Assembly: GCA_905233595.1 (NCBI GenBank)
Contig: CAJOFI010000046.1
Location: 1 to 10,308 of the forward strand
Source of the DNA: an uncultured Oscillospiraceae bacterium
GTDB taxonomy: Bacteria > Bacillota > Clostridia > Oscillospirales > Oscillospiraceae
Length of the DNA stretch: 10,308 bases
Direction of reading: 5' to 3'
Shown here: one piece after another, positions 1 to 10,308 of the stretch
Numbering within the stretch: position 1 is the first letter of the stretch
Layout of the letters: every line of letters starts with the position of its first letter
Position numbers and translations under genes: made by a program
The notes under the pieces: generated by a model
What the model was told of the DNA's origin: nothing
The model's database searches: none
What the model saw: only the letters and a program-made list of their open reading frames with translations

Positions 1-1391
<1,391 letters not shown>

Positions 1392-1395
<4 letters not shown>

Positions 1396-1470
1396 AGAGT
1401 GAAGACTGAAGCGTTATGGAGTCCCCTCCGGGGACGTATTCTAAGACTCTTTGTTATTCACCATTCACTG
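1392..1470. repeat. Intergenic inverted repeat with central GC hairpin between mnmG and mnmA
   Basis: The spacer begins with GTGAAGAGTGAA (1392-1403) and near its end has TTCACCATTCAC (1457-1468), an imperfect inverted pair with 10 of 12 positions matching. Between them lies GTCCCC-TCC-GGGGAC (1421-1435), a 6-bp hairpin with a 3-base loop. The central CCCCTCCGGGG is identical to a core in the larger repeat at 2889-2899, and the TATTCAC/TTCA motif recurs near 9140-9170. No U-tract follows the hairpin, so it is a poor terminator. It is best read as a short dispersed intergenic repeat; the family assignment is inference. Confidence 0.4.
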
Positions 1471-1487
1471 CCAAAAGGTGTTATTGC

Positions 1488-2507
1488 ATGAAAATCGTCC
1501 TTGGTTTTTCCGGCGGGGTGGACTCCGCCGTCTGCGCCGCGCTTCTGCGGCAGCAGGGCTGCGAGGTGCACGGCCTGTATCTCGATAACGCGGGGGAGGC
1601 CGCCCTCGCCGACGCGCTGGGCGCGGCGGAATATATTGGCATCCCGCTCACGGTGCTGGACGTGAAGCGGGAGCTGGAGGAGAAGGTCTGCCGCCCCTTT
1701 ACGGAAGCTTATCTCCGGGGCGAGACGCCGAACCCCTGCGTGCTCTGTAACCCCGCGATGAAGTTCAAAAACCTGCTCGCCCTCGCCGACGCCCTCGGCG
1801 CGGACGGCGTCGCCACCGGGCATTATGCCCGCGCGGAGGGCGGGGCGCTCTACAAGGGGCAGCCCTCCAACGACCAGAGCTACATGCTCTGCCGCCTGAC
1901 GCGCGAACAGGTCTCCCGTCTGGTGCTGCCCCTGGGCGGCTATGAGAAAAAGCAGGTGCGCGCGATGGCGGAGGGCTTCGGCCTGCCTGTGGCGCACAAG
2001 CCGGACAGCATGGAGATTTGCTTCATCCCGGACAAGGACTATATCGGCTGGCTCTCCCGCCGCGCAGAGCTTCCGCCCCCGGGGGACTTCGTGTTCCATG
2101 GGGAAATCGTGGGGCGGCACGAGGGCATCCACCGCTATACCGTGGGGCAGCGCCGCCCTGGGCTTTACGACGGGCGCAAGCTCTACGTCTCCCGCATCGA
2201 CGCGGCGCAAAACCGCATCGAGCTTGCGCTGTGGGAGGAGCTTTTCAAGACGGAGGTCCTCGCGCGGGACTTCAACTGGCTCATCGACCCGCCGACGGCG
2301 CCGATTCGCGCCACGGTGCGCGTGCGGCACACCAAATGGGAAAACCCGCCCTGCCAAGCGCGCATCGAGGGCGACCGGGTGCGCATCCTCTGCGAAAGCC
2401 CCGTGCGCGCCCCGGCGGCCGGGCAGTCGGCGGTGCTCTACGACGGCGACCGCCTCCTCGGCGGCGGCTTTATCGTGAACGAAGACGCCGCGCGTCAGAA
2501 CGATTGA
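1488..2507 (+). CDS. mnmA: tRNA-specific 2-thiouridylase MnmA
   Basis: MnmA adenylates and thiolates C2 of wobble U34 in tRNAs for Lys, Glu and Gln, using a persulfide sulfur. The 339-residue product shows the N-terminal PP-loop SGGVDS (residues 8-13), the catalytic cysteine in NPCVLCN (C87), GHYAR (111-115), NDQSYMLCRL (128-137), the second catalytic cysteine in DSMEICFIPD (C178), then YTVGQRRPGL and the C-terminal beta-barrel ending GGGFI. Both cysteines are present, so it should be active. It is somewhat short (family about 350-370): the stretch between the PP-loop and the first cysteine is about ten residues shorter than in E. coli MnmA. The ATG at 1488 is preferred because AAAAGGTG lies 8 bases upstream and homology begins there; an in-frame upstream extension from 1416 would translate the intergenic repeat. 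It follows mnmG, whose product modifies C5 of the same base. Confidence 0.93.
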   Translation: MKIVLGFSGGVDSAVCAALLRQQGCEVHGLYLDNAGEAALADALGAAEYIGIPLTVLDVKRELEEKVCRPFTEAYLRGETPNPCVLCNPAMKFKNLLALADALGADGVATGHYARAEGGALYKGQPSNDQSYMLCRLTREQVSRLVLPLGGYEKKQVRAMAEGFGLPVAHKPDSMEICFIPDKDYIGWLSRRAELPPPGDFVFHGEIVGRHEGIHRYTVGQRRPGLYDGRKLYVSRIDAAQNRIELALWEELFKTEVLARDFNWLIDPPTAPIRATVRVRHTKWENPPCQARIEGDRVRILCESPVRAPAAGQSAVLYDGDRLLGGGFIVNEDAARQND

Positions 2508-2532
2508 CGCGGCCAGCCGAATGTGCTACAAT
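2504..2532 (+). promoter_or_regulatory. Sigma-A-type promoter for the 69-residue small protein
   Basis: TTGACG (2504-2509) and TACAAT (2527-2532) are separated by exactly 17 bases, and TGC just before the -10 box makes an extended -10. Start of transcription is expected near 2539. The -35 box overlaps the mnmA stop codon (TGA 2505-2507), so the downstream small gene has its own promoter although it is tightly packed behind mnmA. Confidence 0.75.
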
Positions 2533-2578
2533 ACAGGCAGCCCAAACGGACAATATCTTTATAAAAAGGAGCGCGACC

Positions 2579-2788
2579 ATGGATTTCAGAACTCTGACCG
2601 TCAAGGAAGCCTTTGACAACCCCGTCGTCAAGAAGATCATTCTCGACGCCGCCCCCAGCCTCGCCAAGTACCCCATCAAGCTCTTCAACAAGAAGACCTG
2701 CGGCGAAATCTTCGACCTCGTCGTGAGCAAGAAGCTCGTCCCCGAGGACGTCGCCAAAAAGATCGAAGCCGCCATCAACGCCCTTTGA
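2579..2788 (+). CDS. Small conserved-looking protein of unknown function, 69 residues
   Basis: I do not recognise this protein. It is 69 residues long, without signal peptide or membrane segment, and looks helical and lysine-rich (MDFRTLTVKEAFDNP at the start, KKIEAAINAL at the end), with a single cysteine in the NKKTCGEIFDLVV segment. It is very likely real: a near-consensus extended -10 promoter lies 47 bases upstream, AAAAAGGA (2562-2570 region) sits 8 bases before the ATG, codons are almost all C- or G-ending as in the PFOR gene, and a strong terminator starts at its stop codon. These signals suggest a monocistronic, well-expressed gene. Its position after mnmA does not indicate a role. 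The alternative, a longer out-of-place start upstream in the same frame, would run through the mnmA gene and the promoter and is rejected. Confidence 0.8.
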   Translation: MDFRTLTVKEAFDNPVVKKIILDAAPSLAKYPIKLFNKKTCGEIFDLVVSKKLVPEDVAKKIEAAINAL

Positions 2789-2837
2789 TAAAACAGGAGC
2801 TGTGAAAAACTTCGTTTTTCGCAGCTCCTGTTTTATC
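2787..2837 (+). terminator. Long-stem terminator after the small gene, possibly bidirectional
   Basis: A 24-bp stem (2787-2810 with 2814-2837) has one U-G wobble and a TTC loop. It includes the last two bases of the small gene's stop codon. Its lower part has A-run/T-run sides, giving CTGTTTTATC at the 3' end on either strand, and CAGTTTTCAGTTTTTA follows on the + strand. It can therefore end the + strand unit and may also stop readthrough from the convergent fakA operon. Confidence 0.85.
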
Positions 2838-3009
2838 AGTTTTCAGTTTTTATCAAGTTAAGGCAGCAAGGGTGCTTATCCTTGGCTCCCCCTCCGGGGG
2901 CGCTGTCGCCGCCTGCGGCGGTGACTGAAGGGGCGTTTCTCCGCCCTATCGGCCTTCGGCCACTTCCCCCTGAGGGGGAAGCACAAGGCCAAGTGAAAAC
3001 CGAAAACTA
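2838..3009. repeat. MITE-like hairpin-rich intergenic repeat with inverted ends
   Basis: Outer arms GTTTTCAGTTTT (2839-2850) and AAAACCGAAAAC (2996-3007) are inverted with 11 of 12 bases pairing, and inside them CTTGGC (2881-2886) pairs with GCCAAG (2988-2993). Between lie four local hairpins: CCCCC/GGGGG (2888-2900), a 9-bp GTCGCCGCC stem (2905-2925), GGCC-TTC-GGCC (2951-2961) and a perfect 8-bp CTTCCCCC/GGGGGAAG stem (2963-2981). No credible gene is inside; the short open frame there has no ribosome site. Similar GC-hairpin elements are, to my knowledge, common between genes of gut Oscillospiraceae; that this is a dispersed copy needs a search. It sits between two convergent units. Confidence 0.6.
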
Positions 3010-3041
3010 CTTCGGGGATTTGAAAATTCAAATCCCCGAAG
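3010..3041 (-). terminator. Terminator of the yloU-fakA operon
   Basis: CTTCGGGGATTTGAA (3010-3024) and its exact complement (3027-3041) form a perfect inverted repeat with an AA centre, 4 bases after the fakA stop codon. On the - strand it is followed by TAGTTTTCGGTTTTC, a T-rich run. It is the end signal of the leftward operon. Confidence 0.8.
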
Positions 3042-3045
3042 CTTC

Positions 3046-4755
3046 TCACTCCACGGAGATCATGTAATAGTACACGGGCTGGCCGCCGTTTACGACGCTC
3101 ACCTCGGCGTCGGGGAAGCTCTCGCGGATGGTTTCCGCCGCGCTCTCGGCCTCGGCCTCGTTCACGTCCTCGCCGTAGTAGACGGTGATGAACTCGGGGC
3201 TGAACTGCTCCACCGCGTTGGAGAGCTCGCCGAAGACCATGTTGGTGTCCACGTAGCTTCCGATCAGGGAGCCGTCGAGCAGGGCGAGGTATTCGCCCGC
3301 ATGGATGGAGTGCCCGTCAAAGTCGGAATCGCGCGCGGCGTAGGTGACCATCGCGGTGTGCACGCTGCCGATGGCCTCCCCCATCGCGCCGACCAGGCTC
3401 TCCTCGCTCTCGTCGGGGGAGAAGTTCAGCATCGCGGAGACGCCCTGCGGCACGGTCTTGGTGGGCATGACGATGACGTGCTTTTCCGTCAGGGGGATGC
3501 ACTGCTCGGCCGCCATGATGATGTTCTTGTTGTTCGGGAAGACGAAGACCGTGGAGGCGGGGGTGCGGTTGACGGCCTTGAGAATATCGTCGGTGGAGGG
3601 GTTCATGGTCTGCCCGCCGGTGACGACGCGATCCGCGCCCAGCTCCAGAAACAGCGCCTCCATGCCCTTGCCCGCGCAGACGGCGACCACGCCGAAGTCC
3701 TTCTCCGGCTCGGCGACGCCCTCCTCTTCCTCGCCGGCGACGGCGCTCGCGCTCTCCATGGCAGTCAACTCCTCGTCCACCGCCTCGAGATCGTCCGTGC
3801 TCTTGGCCTTCTGCCCCGCGAGCTGGTCGAGCGCTTGGAGCTGCATGTTCTCGATCTTCGCGATGTCCAGCGCACCGTACTTCTGGCTCTCGCTCAGCGC
3901 CGAGCCGGGGATGTCGGTATGCACGTGCACCTTGAAGATCTCGTCGTCGTCGCTGATGACCAGGGAATCGCCGATGCTGCCCAGATAGCGGCGCAGCGGC
4001 TCGAGATCCACGTCCGGCTTCTTTTTGCGCACGACATAAACGGTGTCGAAAATGTTGATTTTCGGCACGTCCACCTTGCCCTCGACGAAGACGGACTCCT
4101 CCTTGTAGGTGCGCACGGGAGCGGCCGCCTCAGAGCTCACCTCCCCGCGCAGGGAGGCAAGGATCGCCGTGAGGATGACCATATAGCCCTTGCCGCCGGC
4201 GTCGATGACCCCGGCCTTTTTCAGCACCGGGTTCTGGTTGACCGTGTCCTCCAGCGCCTCCTCGCCGCCCCGGATCGCCTCGACCAGCATCCCCTCGAGA
4301 TCGGCGCCGCCCTTCGCGGCCTTGACCGCAGCGGCGGAGGCCAGGCGGGAGACGGTGAGGATCGTGCCCTCGGCGGGCTTCATGACGGCCTTGTAGGCGG
4401 CCTCCACACCGTCGTTCATCGCGCCGGCAAACTCCTCGGCGCCGGCGGTCTCGGTGCCCTTGAGGCGGCGGGCGATGCCGCGAAACAGCAGCGACAGGAT
4501 GACGCCCGAGTTGCCGCGCGCCCCGCGCAGCATTGCGCCCGCCACGCAGTCCGCCGCGGAGGCGACGGTGTCAAAGCTCTTCTTGCGCAGCTCGACGGCG
4601 GCGTTGTTGATGGTCAGCCCCATGTTGGTGCCGGTGTCCCCATCCGGGACGGGAAAGACGTTTAAGTCGTTGATGGTCTGAATATTGGCATGCAGTGCCG
4701 CGTCCGCGCAGAGGATCATCTCTTTGAAGGCCGCGGCATCAATATAATCTCTCAT
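3046..4755 (-). CDS. fakA: Fatty acid kinase catalytic subunit, DAK2/YloV family
   Basis: FakA (YloV) phosphorylates fatty acids held by a FakB (DegV-fold) protein, giving acyl phosphate for phospholipid synthesis at the membrane. The 569-residue product has the family layout: an N-terminal DAK2 (DhaL-like) kinase domain of about 200 residues with the Mg-ATP motif NVFPVPDGDTGTNM (32-45) and GARGNSGVILS (78-88), a middle domain (about 210-320), an acidic, poorly conserved linker (about 320-352, including EEEEG), and the C-terminal domain with GGQTMNPSTDD (about 378-388) and FPNNKN (about 405-411). S. aureus FakA is about 550 residues, so it is full length. The start ATG (4753-4755) has GGAG 11 bases upstream. 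It lies 54 bases after a yloU-like gene, the order seen in B. subtilis. No fakB gene is in the window. A dihydroxyacetone kinase is less likely given the three-domain layout. Confidence 0.9.
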   Translation of the reverse strand: MRDYIDAAAFKEMILCADAALHANIQTINDLNVFPVPDGDTGTNMGLTINNAAVELRKKSFDTVASAADCVAGAMLRGARGNSGVILSLLFRGIARRLKGTETAGAEEFAGAMNDGVEAAYKAVMKPAEGTILTVSRLASAAAVKAAKGGADLEGMLVEAIRGGEEALEDTVNQNPVLKKAGVIDAGGKGYMVILTAILASLRGEVSSEAAAPVRTYKEESVFVEGKVDVPKINIFDTVYVVRKKKPDVDLEPLRRYLGSIGDSLVISDDDEIFKVHVHTDIPGSALSESQKYGALDIAKIENMQLQALDQLAGQKAKSTDDLEAVDEELTAMESASAVAGEEEEGVAEPEKDFGVVAVCAGKGMEALFLELGADRVVTGGQTMNPSTDDILKAVNRTPASTVFVFPNNKNIIMAAEQCIPLTEKHVIVMPTKTVPQGVSAMLNFSPDESEESLVGAMGEAIGSVHTAMVTYAARDSDFDGHSIHAGEYLALLDGSLIGSYVDTNMVFGELSNAVEQFSPEFITVYYGEDVNEAEAESAAETIRESFPDAEVSVVNGGQPVYYYMISVE

Positions 4756-4770
4756 GATCTAAAATACTCC

Positions 4771-4782
4771 GTTATATATAAC
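4771..4782. other. Perfect 12-base AT palindrome between yloU and fakA
   Basis: GTTATATATAAC is an exact palindrome in the 54-base spacer, just upstream of the fakA ribosome site. It could be an operator or chance in an AT-rich spacer; nothing else supports regulation here. Confidence 0.2.
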
Positions 4783-4809
4783 ATTTGTGAAACGCAGCTT
4801 TGCAGCGAT

Positions 4810-5160
4810 TTATCCCAAAATGGAATCCACGTACACGTCCACAGCCTTCACCGGCACGCCGGTGGCCTTATTGAGCTTGTAGGCAACTTCCTTCATGATG
4901 CTGCGGCAGACGGCGGAAATGTTCACGCCCTGGTCCACGCCGATATGAAGCTCCAGGCTGATGCTGCCGTCCTCATTGTAATGCACTTCAACGCCCTTGG
5001 ACATATTCTCTCTGCGCAGAAGCTGCAGCGGGCTGCTGCTCTGGCTGCGGCCGACCATGCCCTTGACGCCGAAGCAGCTTGTTGCCGCGTCGCCCGCAAG
5101 GTTCGAGAACACCTCGCCGGTGATCCGGATCCTGCCCATGTCGTTGACGATTTTTACCAT
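4810..5160 (-). CDS. yloU: Asp23/Gls24 family envelope stress protein, YloU-like
   Basis: This 116-residue protein belongs to the Asp23/Gls24 (YloU) family, small cytoplasmic proteins tied to cell-envelope stress; the biochemical role is not settled. The family pattern is visible: an N-terminal beta-rich part with GRIRITGEVFSNLAGDAA (about 9-26), FGVKGMVG (about 30-37), then VEVHYNEDGSISLELHIGV and a closing helix-strand with VPVKAVDVYVDSI. The ATG (5158-5160) is preceded by AAAGGAG (5171-5177 on the - strand) at 10 bases. A near-consensus promoter lies further upstream. It is followed by fakA, matching the yloU-yloV pair of Firmicutes, which strengthens both names. Confidence 0.9.
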   Translation of the reverse strand: MVKIVNDMGRIRITGEVFSNLAGDAATSCFGVKGMVGRSQSSSPLQLLRRENMSKGVEVHYNEDGSISLELHIGVDQGVNISAVCRSIMKEVAYKLNKATGVPVKAVDVYVDSILG

Positions 5161-5189
5161 ATACGATACGCTCCTTTCTTCGCCGATGA

Positions 5190-9046
<3,857 letters not shown>

Positions 9047-9078
9047 GCCCCCTTCTCAAAAGCAAAGCCAATAGACAG

Positions 9079-9113
9079 CAATCCCACCGGGCAACCGGTG
9101 GGATTGTTTTTTT
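9079..9113 (+). terminator. Intrinsic terminator of the PFOR gene
   Basis: CAATCCCACCGG (9079-9090) pairs perfectly with CCGGTGGGATTG (9095-9106) around a GCAA tetraloop, followed by seven T's (9107-9113). It lies 32 bases after the PFOR stop. The opposite strand has no comparable T-run immediately after the stem, so it acts mainly on the + strand. Confidence 0.95.
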
Positions 9114-9133
9114 ATGATCGTCTCAAAGCGACA

Positions 9134-9172
9134 CCATCATTATTCTTTATTCACTTTTCATTATTCATTTTC
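9134..9172. repeat. AT-rich TTATTCA-type low-complexity repeat
   Basis: Three to four near-copies of (T)TATTCA(T/C)TTT follow each other (TTATTCTTTATTCAC, TTTTCATTATTCATTTT). The stop codon of the leftward hydrolase gene (9161-9163 on the - strand) lies inside it. The motif resembles TTGTTATTCACCATTCAC at 1451-1468. I believe such runs are common between genes in gut Clostridia, but this needs a search. Confidence 0.4.
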
Positions 9173-9778
9173 TCCGGGGCAGCGCAGAACGACGACGCCC
9201 GGCTCCGTCTCCGCGACATCGAGCACGTTCGTATCGGCAAAGCGCGGATTCTCCATCCGCTCGGTGAAGTCCTCCACCGTGCCGATCTCGGCATAACCGA
9301 AGGTCGCGCCGCGATAGTGCATCGGCACCGTGACGCGCGCGCCGACGGCCCTGGCAAGCTTCGCCGCCGTCTGCGCGTCGATGGTATAGTGCCCGCCGAC
9401 GGGGATGAGCAGAAGGTCGGGCTTTCCCAGTCTCTCAAGCTGCTCCTGCGAGAGCATATGCCCCAGGTCGCCGAGATGCGCCACGCGCAGCCCCTCCGCC
9501 TTGACGATATGGATCACGTTCTTCCCACGCAGGCTCCCGCGCTTTTCGTCGTGGAAGCAGGGGATGCGCTCGACCGTGAAGCCCGGCGTCCTCCCGCTCA
9601 GGGTCACGGCCTCGGCATAGCCGTGGTCGCGGTGGTAATGGCTGCACAGCACCGCGTCCGCTTGGAGGCGCGGCAGGCGCAGCCCGGGGACGCTCCCCGG
9701 CGCATAGGGGTCGAAGACCGCCGTCCCTTCGGTGCTCACAAGCTCAAAGCAGGAATGTCCGTGCCAAATCAGTTTCAT
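9161..9778 (-). CDS. Metallo-beta-lactamase-fold metal-dependent hydrolase, UlaG/UPF0173-like
   Basis: The 205-residue protein has the metallo-beta-lactamase fold: WHGHSCF (5-11), DPYAP (23-27), the metal motif HYHRDH (47-52), PCFHDEKRGSLRGKN (73-87) with H76, HLGDLGH (101-107) with the bridging aspartate D104, PVGGHYTIDA (126-135) and PMHY (152-155). This short, single-domain form matches the L-ascorbate-6-phosphate lactonase-like/UPF0173 group; substrates are mostly unknown, so I give no symbol. All metal ligands expected for two metals are present. There is no signal peptide, so it should be cytoplasmic. The ATG (9776-9778) has a near-perfect AAGGAGG site 5 bases upstream and overlaps the stop of the upstream membrane-protein gene by ATGA, which suggests translational coupling. 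It converges on the PFOR gene. The last residues (GENE) run into the AT-rich repeat. Confidence 0.88.
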   Translation of the reverse strand: MKLIWHGHSCFELVSTEGTAVFDPYAPGSVPGLRLPRLQADAVLCSHYHRDHGYAEAVTLSGRTPGFTVERIPCFHDEKRGSLRGKNVIHIVKAEGLRVAHLGDLGHMLSQEQLERLGKPDLLLIPVGGHYTIDAQTAAKLARAVGARVTVPMHYRGATFGYAEIGTVEDFTERMENPRFADTNVLDVAETEPGVVVLRCPGENE

Positions 9779-10308
9779 ACGCTCCTCCTTTTCAGCAGAT
9801 AGTAGTCCTGGCTCACAGATTCAAACTGATAAATATCCGTCTCCTGCGCGACGATCTCATAGTGCTCAAGCACCCAGTCCGGCGGCTCGGCGGTCATGAG
9901 GAGAAAGGCCGTGCGCTCCTCGCGCACGTAGGCCGCCGTCTCCTCCTCCATCTCCGGCAGGTCGAGGTTGAGGTGGCAGAAATACTTCACCTGCGGCACC
10001 CAGCCCGTCACGGTGTAGAGCCCCGCGTCCAGCGCGCCGTAGTTTAGGAGGCTCTGCTCCTCCGCCCCGGCGATGATCGCGGCGAAGTGCGTGTACCACG
10101 CATCTTCCTTCCGATAGTCGGCGTAGAAGCTGTTGATCGAGTGCCGCCGGGCGAAAAGCCCCGCGCCCGCGAGCACGCAGAGGCAGAGCGGCACCAGCGC
10201 CGCGCGCCGCAGCGCGCCCGGCAGGCGCAGGCGTGCCAGCCCCGTCTCGAGCAGCCGCGCCGCCGCGAGCGCGCCGGGGACGGCCAGCGGCGCGTAGGCG
10301 TAGCCGTA
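9775..10308 (-). CDS. Membrane protein C-terminal end, probably GT-C-type glycosyltransferase, 5' end missing
   Basis: The frame is open to the right edge of the window, so the gene starts outside; 177 residues are seen. The first part is Ala/Leu/Arg-rich with YGYAYAPLAVPGAL at the edge and a hydrophobic segment ALVPLCLCVLAGAGLFA that looks like a last transmembrane helix. The remaining ~120 residues are soluble: NSFYADYRKEDAW, LLNYGALDAGLYTVTG, VKYFCHLNLDLPEM, and a final YQFESVSQDYYLLKRR. From memory, an LNYG.LD.G.YT..G and KYFC..N pattern occurs in the extracytoplasmic tail of polytopic GT-C/family 39-like glycosyltransferases of Clostridia; this is family recall, not a search result. The catalytic N-terminal part is outside, so activity cannot be judged. 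An internal GTG at 10192-10194 is not the start, as coding continues upstream. It is the first gene of a coupled pair with the hydrolase. Confidence 0.6.
   Translation of the reverse strand, partial: YGYAYAPLAVPGALAAARLLETGLARLRLPGALRRAALVPLCLCVLAGAGLFARRHSINSFYADYRKEDAWYTHFAAIIAGAEEQSLLNYGALDAGLYTVTGWVPQVKYFCHLNLDLPEMEEETAAYVREERTAFLLMTAEPPDWVLEHYEIVAQETDIYQFESVSQDYYLLKRRSV
9784..9790 (-). promoter_or_regulatory. Strong Shine-Dalgarno of the hydrolase gene inside the upstream coding region
   Basis: AAGGAGG on the - strand, 5 bases before the ATG, lies within the last codons of the upstream gene. It fixes the hydrolase start and shows that the gene can be translated independently despite the ATGA overlap. 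Confidence 0.8.

Noticed and set aside
1416..1487. N-terminal extension of MnmA by 24 residues
   Set aside because: It would translate the intergenic hairpin repeat, has no ribosome site and adds nothing homologous before the PP-loop.
1458..2357. Open frame of 299 codons on the - strand opposite mnmA
   Set aside because: Shadow of mnmA, Arg/Ala/Val-rich with no domain.
2882..3067. Short 61-codon open frame within the intergenic repeat
   Set aside because: It is made entirely of hairpin repeat and terminator sequence and runs into the end of fakA; no ribosome site.
3301..4665. Open frame of 454 codons on the + strand opposite fakA
   Set aside because: It is a composition-driven shadow rich in His/Asp/Gly/Leu/Arg without family features; fakA on the other strand is clear.

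Overview
The window carries ordinary housekeeping and central-metabolism genes of a GC-rich anaerobic firmicute. Gut Clostridia of the Oscillospiraceae/Ruminococcaceae kind fit best. This is inferred from gene content (pyruvate:ferredoxin oxidoreductase, YloU/FakA pair, Firmicutes-type promoters and Shine-Dalgarno sites), from strong C/G-ending codon use, and from hairpin-rich intergenic repeats. No search could be run. I see no phage, CRISPR, toxin-antitoxin or defence genes and no new system. The most notable anomaly is damage in the PFOR gene.

Layout, left to right. (1) 1-2507 (+): the 3' three quarters of mnmG, then mnmA. Both products modify U34 in the wobble position of certain tRNAs. 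(2) 2504-2837 (+): a near-consensus promoter whose -35 box overlaps the mnmA stop codon, a 69-residue protein of unknown function, and a 24-bp stem terminator. (3) 2838-3009: a compact hairpin-rich repeat with inverted ends, lying between two convergent transcription units. (4) 5254-3010 (-): a promoter, a yloU-like Asp23/Gls24 gene, a fakA (yloV)-like fatty acid kinase gene, and a terminator; the gene order matches yloU-yloV of Bacillus subtilis. (5) 5336-9113 (+): promoter, leader, PFOR gene and a textbook intrinsic terminator. The PFOR reading frame breaks at base 6773, where about 16 conserved codons plus one base (49 nt) are missing; both sides are otherwise well conserved. This is either a recent inactivating deletion or an assembly error. 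(6) 10308-9161 (-): the C-terminal end of a membrane protein, probably a GT-C-type glycosyltransferase, overlapping by ATGA with a gene for a small metallo-beta-lactamase-fold hydrolase.

Functionally, the mnmG/mnmA products act together on tRNA, FakA feeds fatty acids into phospholipid synthesis, and PFOR is the main pyruvate-to-acetyl-CoA enzyme of such anaerobes. Intergenic spaces are short, and none of the non-coding stretches exceeds 300 bases.
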